DNA of 64,000 bases from Linanthus parryae (taxonomy: Eukaryota > Streptophyta > Magnoliopsida > Ericales > Polemoniaceae). Shown here one piece after another: positions 57,222-64,000 of this stretch. The translations under genes were made by a program, and so were the position numbers. Position 1 is the first letter of the stretch, and each line of letters starts with the position of its first letter. Location: the NCBI GenBank assembly GCA_023055425.1, contig JALGPY010000006.1:74184127-74248126 (forward strand), written 5' to 3'. The notes below the pieces were generated by a model that was not told the origin of the DNA, searched no databases, and worked only from the letters and a program-made list of their open reading frames with translations.

Positions 57222-57450
57222 AACGTCAAGTTTTTGTAAGGGCCATTCAAAGTTGGCTGCAAGAGCAAGAATTGTTCTAACGATAGAGTGCTTGACAACT
57301 GGACTAAAAGTTTCATCGTAATCTATGTATGGGGTTTCGTGAAACCCTTTGGCAACTAGGCGTGGCTTGTAACGAGAAACAGTACCATTCAGATTGTATT
57401 TGGTGCGAATAACCCACTTATTCCCTATAATTTGCATTAGGTGGTGTGGG
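57222..57450 (-). pseudogene. Reverse transcriptase N-terminal part (element E)
   Basis: From about 57437 down it encodes IGNKWVIRTKYNLNGTVSRY, KPRLVAKGFHETPYIDYDET and ILALAANFEWPLQKLDVKN, the first RT motifs. The DVKN codons meet the LTR of D. The sequence continues at 28674, now in the opposite orientation. Confidence 0.88.
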
Positions 57451-58190
57451 CACCGAAGTCCATGTGTTTTTCTCTTGGAGACTAGTGAACTCGTCAGTCA
57501 TAGCAGAGCGCCACTGCGAGTGTTTACAAGCCTCCGTATAAGATGTAGGATCAGAAATAGTAGTTATATTATAAAAAACCTGATTACTTTTTGCTTATAT
57601 CGGATTTGCTTCAAGTGCGCATCGGAAGAGCATTGGTAATTAAAGCACTAGGGGGTTGGATATCCATCTCAGGTGGTTCCGGATCCGGATTCAGCACAGC
57701 AAAATCTGGGGTTGTCGTGCCTACATCGGTGACGGAATCTTCGACTGATTTCATGACCGTGGCAATATTAGGTGGAGTACTATCATCAGAATCAGGTGCT
57801 CCAGGGGCACCGGTAGGCTGCAGACCCACAACCAGTGCTAGTTCATCCGGTCCTTGGTTCGGCAGACTCGTCATTGATGGGTAGAGACCGGTCGGTAAGA
57901 AGAGGGTGTTTGGTTGTGGCATGGTATTACTTGAAACAAGTGAAGTACCAAGATCAGATGGAGTAGAGTTGGCATAAAGGAAATAATTTTCATCAAAAAT
58001 AACATCATGACTAATATAAATGTGATTTGTGCTTCGATCCAAGCAAATATATCCGTTTTAGTCGTCTGTGTATCCAATTAAAATGTAGACTTCAGATGTA
58101 GCATATAACATTGACGAATTATAAGGATGAATATAAGGAAAGCATGCACACCCAAAAAAATTAAGTCACGAGTAATCAGGTAAGTTACCA
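57451..58190 (-). pseudogene. Integrase-RT linker (element E)
   Basis: It encodes the integrase C-terminal segment (STNHIYISHDVIFDENYF near 58030) and a Pro/Ser/Thr/Asp-rich linker (57611-57980), as usual in copia polyproteins. A TAA/TGA pair near 58060 and a shift near 57610 break it. Confidence 0.8.
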
Positions 58191-58193
58191 AAG

Positions 58194-58700
58194 CTAACTT
58201 AAAAGGTGACTTACTGTGTGTTTTTTTCCTAGGCATGTCATTAATAAGAAACACAGATGAAGCAATAACATGATACCAGGGTCAAAAAGCTCTTTTAAGC
58301 GCACAGTCTCCATAATGTGAAGGTGTTTGCGCTCGACAACACCATTTTGTTTTGGTGTGTGTGAGCATGATTTTTGATGGGTTATCCCATCTTTCCGAAG
58401 TATTTGTTGAAAGGTGAAGGCAGTGTAATCACCTCCACCGTCAGTTCGGAAAATAAGTATGGGAAAATTTAAATGTTTCTCAATTTGAGCTTTTAATTGG
58501 GAAAATACATTAGGGACATACGATTTATTGTGAAGAGGAAAAATCGAAGTGTATTTGGAAAAATCATCAATAAATAATACGTAATAACGATAGTCGTGGT
58601 CAGATTTGGAGCTTACAGGCCCCCATACATCACTGTGTAACATATTATGTGGTGTGTCATACTTAGAGGTGGATGGAGATTAAGGCAAACGATGCATTTT
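58194..58700 (-). pseudogene. Integrase core (element E)
   Basis: This open stretch of about 149 codons has the first catalytic Asp in MLHSDVWGPVSSKSDHDYRY, the second in FRTDGGGDYTAF and the Glu in HTPKQNGVVERKHLH. A frameshift near 58300 spoils the C-terminal part. The DDE triad itself is intact. Confidence 0.9.
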
Positions 58701-59300
58701 TCCTTCTATGAAAGAGTGAAAGACCACCATCTTTATTAATACGACTAGTAGACGGAATAACTTTATTTAAAACAATGTCTGAAGGGTGACCTAAACGATC
58801 ATGCTAAATACGAGAGGCTACTTTATTACTAAATAAAGCATGATTAAGAGACTTGATAGGAAAAGTTTCAATGGGATAAATCCGATTTTTACTCAATCCC
58901 TGATAGAGAAGAGTTCTCGTAGCTTTGTCCTGGACAGAAAGAGATGTAGAGTCAAATATAAAGCGACAACTATTTTCGTTGCACAATCTGTGAACGGAAA
59001 GTAAGTTGGTGCTAAGGTTAGGTACATTTAAGGCATTTTAAAGTGAAATCATGTGCACTAGTAGAGAGTAAAGCAGTACATGAGTGGTGAATAAGGAGTG
59101 TTTGGCCATTTTTATCACAACTTGATCATTCCCAAGATAAGGATCAGCTGTGCTCAAATTTCCAAAGTCGTGTGTCCTGTGATTGGTGGCACCATTTTCA
59201 GATAACCAGAGATTTGATTGATTAAGGTTCTGAGTTGAAGTAGTCATAGCAGTAAGGAATCTGGGGGCATACAACCCTGATGCGCATAGTTCATGCGATG
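58701..59300 (-). pseudogene. Protease and GAG-preINT (element E)
   Basis: The protease region near 59200 reads LWLSENGATNH; the family form has Asp at the Glu position, so the active site is lost. NLSTADPYLGNDQVVI follows. GAG-preINT is at 58986-58804 (CNENSCRFIFDSTSLSVQDK). Stops near 59037 and 58800 and shifts interrupt it. Confidence 0.82.
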
Positions 59301-60311
59301 AACACAATCTAGTGTAGTATGGTACTGTTGCCCACAAATTTGACAACTGTCAGGTTTCTATTTTGAACAAAGCCAGAGTTTCTAACTCCTCTACCAGAAT
59401 TACCATCTATATTAAAATAAGATCTACCACCACGATGATATCCATTATACCCACGCCCAGGGTTATAACCAGAAAAGTTATAATTGTGTCCCTTGTTATT
59501 GCGTCTGTAGCCTTTTCCATAGCCACCACGGTGGTAAGAACCACCATAACCGCCTCGATTATAACCATTGTACTGACCCATTCCTCTACCATCGTGACCA
59601 CCATGGTTTGGATTGGGGTCAGTGGTGAGCATATTAAAATCAAGATTGGGATTTGAAGCAGATACATTATTCGACACGAGCATTTGCTCCTCACTTTTTA
59701 AGAGTACATGTAGATCATAAAACATGACCTAAAGTGATTATATTCGATAGGCAGTCCATTTAGAGCATATAACATGTCCCCATCATCCATTTGAACTGAA
59801 TCAACCATCCATTTATCTTTATTCTCTTTCAGTTTATTCATATAAACATCAATGGATTCAGAATTTTTCTAGCAGTTTGCAAATCCGATTTTAATTGTAT
59901 AATGTTCAACCTTGTGAGAGAAGCGTACCTCTTTCCAGAATTAATCAAAAAGCGGGAGGAGAAGACTGACCGATTATGTTGGTAACAGCTTCTGGGCTTA
60001 GCGTAGCATTGAGGATCGTTGCAAGAGCTTGATCCTTTTACATCCACACTTGATAATTGGGGTTCACAGTGCTTGAATCAGACTCATCTTGTGACTTCAC
60101 GAACCCAGAGGGCATCGGATCAGAGCCATCAAGCAACCCGAAAGGTTCTGTTTCTGAAGGGGGATGAGATTTAGTACATCCAAATCACGTAGTTGGTCCC
60201 ATCTAGTTTGAATGGGACGAAATTATGAATATTAGATAGCAAGTACAGATGATTTGTCGGAGGTGTAGCAGCGGCAACGATGGCGGTGGCTGAAGATGAT
60301 GATGAAGAGGG
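59301..60311 (-). pseudogene. Gag (element E), glycine-rich
   Basis: The N-terminal part near 60180-60240 reads NIHNFVPFKLDGTNYVIWM, the typical copia gag opening, preceded by a Ser/Ala/Thr-rich start at 60300-60250. The centre (59838-60110) is frameshifted. The C-terminal part at 59420-59580 is rich in Gly, Tyr and Arg (GYGGSYHRGGYGKGYRRN). A zinc knuckle (CX2CX4HX4C) is intact at 59304-59345 in another frame. A likely RNA-binding tail. Confidence 0.85.
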
Positions 60312-60316
60312 GTTTG
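60312..60316. repeat. Presumed target duplication of T1 (GTTTG)
   Basis: GTTTG precedes the T1 LTR end. The second copy would be beyond the right edge, so this is only a prediction. Confidence 0.35.
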
Positions 60317-61901
60317 TGATGCGCAAACTAACGTGTTGTCGCAAGTGTACGAATCTTGTAATACTGGGTGCAATTAGACTCGGGTGATCGTTCCCACGAG
60401 GACTATTTCGGGTTTACTCACGTTGTCAGTTTCGGTTAACCGAGTGTAGTAACAAGGAGGAGTAGGTGGTGATTGCACTTTACTAAACTAAAAACAGAAA
60501 TTAAAAACGTAAACGTAAATATTTTTTTTGTGACGTTTTCTGAAATAAGTTGAATCGGTTGTAACGATAATAGATGAAAACTAGGCTCCAGGGTCCCCTA
60601 GGGTTTCTACAGATTTCAGTTTTACGTTCGATTATGAAAACACTCAGCAGTTTCGATATCTGTGCAACGTACCAGTTGTGTAGTGACTTTTCAGATTCCA
60701 CAAGTAATCCCGATCCTGCAGACTTTCGGATTCTTGTTAAGCTGCCTAAATCTGCAGTCTCGGTCTAATCCTGTTAGGGTTTCTAACCTGTCCGAATGGC
60801 CCGGGTCAAATTCTCTAACAGTTGGTCTCACGTTTTTCGATGCTAGCCCTATCTCTCTTTCTCTGGTCGGTCTATCAGGGTAAGGTACTAAATCCCGGTT
60901 TTTCTTCCTAATCCTAACTTGACGTTTTCACCTACAAGCTCGGGTCTATAGCAATCCTGGGTGATCAATCCTATCATGCATATATGATAATATTCAAAAC
61001 CAGAATAACAGATACGACTTGCTGAATTAAGATAACAATCATGAATCCATAAATGAAATAGTCATAAAATCTGGATACGAAACCCTAGGTTCACCGAGAA
61101 CCTAGGTAGGAAGTTTAGCTACGACTAGACATAATACAAAACGCATTTTCTGAATATAAAGAGAGAGAATGAAATCAAACTAAGTCTTCGAATCTCGAAT
61201 CGCGCTTTCGTGCTTCCGTGAATGCTCTGACTTGCCCTTTGGTTGTGCTGAGAATTGTGTTGTGTCTCTCTCTCTCAAAACGAGTCTGGACGAGTCTTTA
61301 AATAGTGCTGTTTTCCCCGAAACGCGTGCGCCCGAAATTACGGAATCTGCCATCGGTCCACCGTCTTTGACCAAAAAGTCAAACTGGCTGCGTATATACG
61401 CAGGGTTGCGTATATACGCAACCAGGGCCTGTATCCACCTCCCCACCTCTCCCTCCTGCCTGCGTATATACGCAAGGCTGCGTATATACGCAGGCGGGGG
61501 GTGGAGATGGGGCCCTCCTTGGTCCTTTGGTGGGCCTGGTTGGGTCCCCTGGGTCCCACTCTTCTGCCTGACGCTCCCGGTTTGACTCCCTTGGTGTTCT
61601 CCTGCTTTTCCTAGTTCCCGTCTTGACCCGGTCTTGTGCACGTTTTCCGAGACGGTCCCGGCTTGGTCCCGGCACGCTTCCCGATGCACCTCCCAAACCT
61701 GTTCCTGAAAAGGCAACACGAACGAAAACCCGCGATCATATCCAAATATAGCAATAAATAAGCAAAAATCCAGGAAGTACAAATAAACGTCTCGTTCTAG
61801 ATTCCCGAGGCATTCTAAGGCATTTTCCGGCAAAAACCGCTATTTCCGACACAAATACTCGTGAAATCAGGCTAAAAGATAACCCCTAATTGGCGTTATC
61901 A
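60317..61901 (-). repeat. T1 3' LTR (gypsy-type)
   Basis: This is 1585 bp. On the minus strand it starts TGATAACGCCAATTAGGGG at 61901 and ends TTTGCGCATCA at 60317, so it has TG...CA ends. A purine tract lies directly upstream (61902-61917). The word GATCGTTCCCACGAGG near 60389 recurs in LTRs of large plant gypsy elements as I know them. The open frame of about 217 codons at 61180-61833 is low-complexity and crosses the LTR start region; I do not accept it as a gene. The Tat/Athila-like assignment is tentative. Confidence 0.65.
61389..61492. repeat. Two pairs of the palindrome TGCGTATATACGCA
   Basis: Perfect 14-bp palindromes lie at 61389-61402, 61407-61420, 61461-61474 and 61479-61492. Within each pair the start-to-start distance is exactly 18 bp; the pairs are 72 bp apart. 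Flanks are GC-rich. A further pair lies in the T1 interior at 63577-63608. Confidence 0.95.
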
Positions 61902-61917
61902 AATACCCCCGCACTAA
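61902..61917 (-). promoter_or_regulatory. Polypurine tract, T1
   Basis: On the minus strand it reads TTAGTGCGGGGGTATT, directly before the LTR start. Similar tracts (TTAGTGTGGGGGT) occur again at about 62796-62806 and 63783-63797. Confidence 0.65.
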
Positions 61918-62597
61918 ACATTGCTCGTCCCGAGCAATCCTGCCAACTCTAGCCTGCATTTCTGTCCTCGTGACTGACTCTATACATAACCGTTGCATAC
62001 GCTCTCGACCCGAACCTTTCAACCGGACGACTCGATAGAAAAACTGACCCAGATAGAATATACACAGACTCAAACGACTCAAAACAGACTAATTACAAAA
62101 ATATTTTTTGGTGAGATTGGGCAACCTCAAAAACATAAACAGTGTGTCCTCGTGATCTCATCCTTTTCAGAATTTACTTCCCTGCAAGCGATTGGTAAGT
62201 CTGAACAGATTTATATGGTGGAATTAAGCACTGGACCGAAGTACTATTAATTTGGTTATCAAACTGAGCAAATCCCTAGCTAACTTACCATCCGAGCTGT
62301 TTCCGAAAGGATCTATGTCTAATCAGGTAGGATAAATATATGTATCAAGGTACGGCAGAATCCTACTTGTTATGACATTCTCACAATTTACCAAACTCAC
62401 ACCCCTCACCGAGATCCCGAAAAACTGCCCGAAACACCTAAGTTCCTGCTTTCCCAATTCTCCTGTCCCCCGGTGTGTCTTTGCCGTGTTCGCGGCCACA
62501 AATGTGAAGCGGTGAAAACGTCTCGAAAATTGTGCCACTCACTCAGCTTCTTATTTAAATAACAAAAACATAAAACAAACTAAAAACTAGATCATGA

Positions 62598-62683
62598 TTT
62601 TTCTTCTTTATCTTTTTTTTTTCTCTTTTTTTTTCTTCTTTTTTTTTATATTATATTATTTTTTTATTTATTTTTTTTATAAC
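62598..62683. repeat. T-rich low-complexity tract
   Basis: An 86-bp stretch is almost wholly T with interspersed C, then A. It reads as a purine-rich tract in the T1 sense strand. It is probably replication slippage sequence with no specific function visible. Confidence 0.85.
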
Positions 62684-63576
62684 ACAACTATATATACAAA
62701 CGTACACGAATATTGACAATACTAAACTGACTAAAGCTGAGTGAGTGAAAATAAATCTCTGTCGTGGGGTACGTAAGATGTCCTCATGTGAAGTACCCCC
62801 ACACTAATCCTGAAGCGCTGATCCTGTAGTCGAGATAATATTGTGCAGTCCCACCGAACCTCCTCATCACCAAAGATGTAGAAAAACGGCACAACCACCA
62901 ATTGACCCTACAACCCCCCGGAACCCCGTTTTGTGCGAAAAGATGCTCGCACGCGACTAACTCCTCCTGTGGTCACTATGTAGTGAAGTGATCCACCTCC
63001 GCAAATTAATGCACTGTCGCCACTAACTCACCCTGTCCTTCTCTCGAAAAACGTGTCAATATCAAAACTGTCCAAAACTGATAACTCATGAAGCTTTCCC
63101 ATCTAAAAACCACCCTACTCACTCCCTCCGTCATAACACGTAGAATAGCCAACTATCGACTGATGACGTCTCAAAGAAGGCTGCCTAGGCTAAATTGGCT
63201 ACGAAGAAAGAGGGTCAATGGCTTCAAACGGGTTGACTAATTGGACCTAGGCGTAAGAAACAGGGCGTGAGGTCCCTTGATAGCCAGTCACTCCACCGAA
63301 AAATGCGATGACCGTGACGGCGCCCGTGGGCGGGTTGTCGACTACCTATGTGACGGTGGTGTAGCAACTAGTCGGATTTTTAGCTCAGGTGATAATTACT
63401 TGCGGATTCCAAAGGTCGCTGGCTCTCACCTATCTACTATACCTCGGTGCAAGTTTTCTTCTCTTTCAAAGGATTCAAACTCAATTTCTTCACTGTTTTC
63501 GTTATCTCGATTGCCCTTTCTCAAAATTTTCTGATTTTACACTTTGTTTTCGAAAAATAATTTATATTTGCTGTTT

Positions 63577-63608
63577 GCGTATATACGCAGGTCTGCGTAC
63601 ATACCCAA
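63577..63608. repeat. Third pair of the TGCGTATATACGCA palindrome
   Basis: There is one perfect copy at 63577-63590 and one degenerate copy (TGCGTACATACCCA) at 63595-63608, again at an 18-bp pitch. Confidence 0.9.
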
Positions 63609-64000
63609 CCAGCAGCATAAAAAAAAACTAATTTTTCATTTTTTTTTATATATACAATGCACGGCCAGAATGTTTGTGGTGGGTTGACTCAAATAAAGAA
63701 AATATGCTGACTCAAAAATAAAAATAAAAACTGTAAATAAATACGAAAAAACGTGCAGACCGGGTTAATGCAGACACGACTACCACCCCCACACTAAGAG
63801 GTGGCATGCCCTCATGGCATTCACTCGTCCGGAAAAAATGTCGGGTCTGACCCGGTCTCGGACGTACCGGATATGCTACCCGGCGAGCTGCTACCTGAAT
63901 CAGACCTGAAGACGACCGGCTGACGCGCACGTGTACGGGGCCGGTAATCAGAGGACTGCGACTCGGACCCAGTCCAACTGCTAGGTGGCTGGGATCGCAA

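Larger units (their letters stand above)
57217..60316 (-). mobile_element. CopE copy E, 5' part
   Basis: It comprises gag, protease, integrase and the first part of reverse transcriptase, on the minus strand. It is cut in RT at the D insertion (DVKN codons; 57217-57221 are the duplication) and at 60316 by T1, which sits near the gag start. The missing 5' LTR would lie beyond T1, outside the window. The 3' part is at 28674-30245. Confidence 0.88.
61918..64000 (-). mobile_element. T1 interior, non-coding part
   Basis: These 2.1 kb of non-coding interior lie upstream (element sense) of the T1 3' LTR. No gag or pol motif is seen on either strand. It has a T/C-rich low-complexity tract (62598-62683), two further purine-tract-like words and one pair of TGCGTATATACGCA palindromes. 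Large plant gypsy elements often have long 3' untranslated regions of this kind. Confidence 0.55.

Noticed and set aside
28674..60316. E at 28674 and E at 57217 as two different truncated elements.
   Set aside because: They are complementary with no overlap, meet at the same codon, share family-specific motifs and are both bounded by D LTRs with near-matching duplications.
61389..61492. Regular short repeats that could suggest a CRISPR array.
   Set aside because: Repeats are 14-bp palindromes with 4-bp spacers in pairs, in plant DNA, with no cas genes.
61180..61833. A 217-codon open frame on the minus strand at the right end.
   Set aside because: It covers LTR sequence, is rich in Arg/Gly/Pro from GC-rich repeats and contains the TGCGTATATACGCA units; no domain or homologous frame in T1-type LTRs is apparent.
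62598..62683. T-rich tract as a SINE or LINE tail.
   Set aside because: No duplication, no adjacent SINE promoter boxes and mixed composition; treated as low complexity.

Overview
The window is plant nuclear DNA made almost entirely of nested, decayed LTR retrotransposons. I found no convincing host gene, RNA gene or CRISPR array. Evidence for a plant: Ty1/copia and Ty3/gypsy elements with primer-binding sites matching initiator tRNA-Met (TGGTATCAGAGC), a Sirevirus-type copia family, a Stowaway-like MITE, and AT-rich sequence with stops and frameshifts in every pol gene. The species cannot be told from the sequence.

Families, with names used only here. CopA is a copia family with LTRs of about 1.3-1.4 kb and a leader of about 1.6 kb between PBS and gag; copies are A, B, C, D and G. 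CopE is a second copia, with a glycine-rich gag and a short LTR; one copy, E. SIRE is a Sirevirus-like copia with LTRs of about 1.2-1.3 kb full of the palindrome TTCAAGGCCTTGAA; copies are S0, S1, S2 and a solo LTR, S3. GY is a gypsy-type element with LTRs of about 2.9 kb and a non-coding interior of about 1.2 kb. GY0 is a degraded gypsy element with gag and protease. T1 is a third LTR element at the right edge.

Layout as given: A (1-3634, -); GY0 3' scrap (3635-3751); GY 5' LTR gutted by S0 (3757-6014); GY interior (6015-7128); 5' part of S1 (7129-11247, +); B pol (11248-12472, -) interrupted by complete C (12473-20801, +); rest of B to its 5' LTR (20802-25100, -); 5' part of D (25101-28673, -); 3' part of E (28674-about 30240, +); GY0 gag-protease (about 30700-32294, +); GY 3' LTR with S2 inside (32300-36439, -); 3' part of S1 (36495-42456, -); 3' part of B (42457-44968, +); 3' part of D (44969-57216, +) interrupted by complete G (45080-52948, -) and solo LTR S3 (53472-54765); 5' part of E (57217-60316, -); T1 3' LTR and interior (60317-64000, -).

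The main result is that this order is explained by one inversion of 31.2 kb, 11248-42456. Turning that segment back reunites S1 across its integrase gene, B across its reverse transcriptase gene, D with both LTRs, E across its reverse transcriptase gene, and GY with both LTRs. Target-site duplications then pair up: CGTAA for GY, CACTC/CACTT for S1, AACAA/AAAAA for D. The ends share three bases (GAA/TTC), as expected for end joining, although an assembly error must be excluded. The restored nesting is E > D > B > C, with G and S3 also inside D, and S0, S1 and S2 inside GY, which lies inside GY0. Read as a record of events, E and GY0 are oldest. B, G and S3 came after D, and C came after B. The inversion came after the insertions of S1, B, D and GY.
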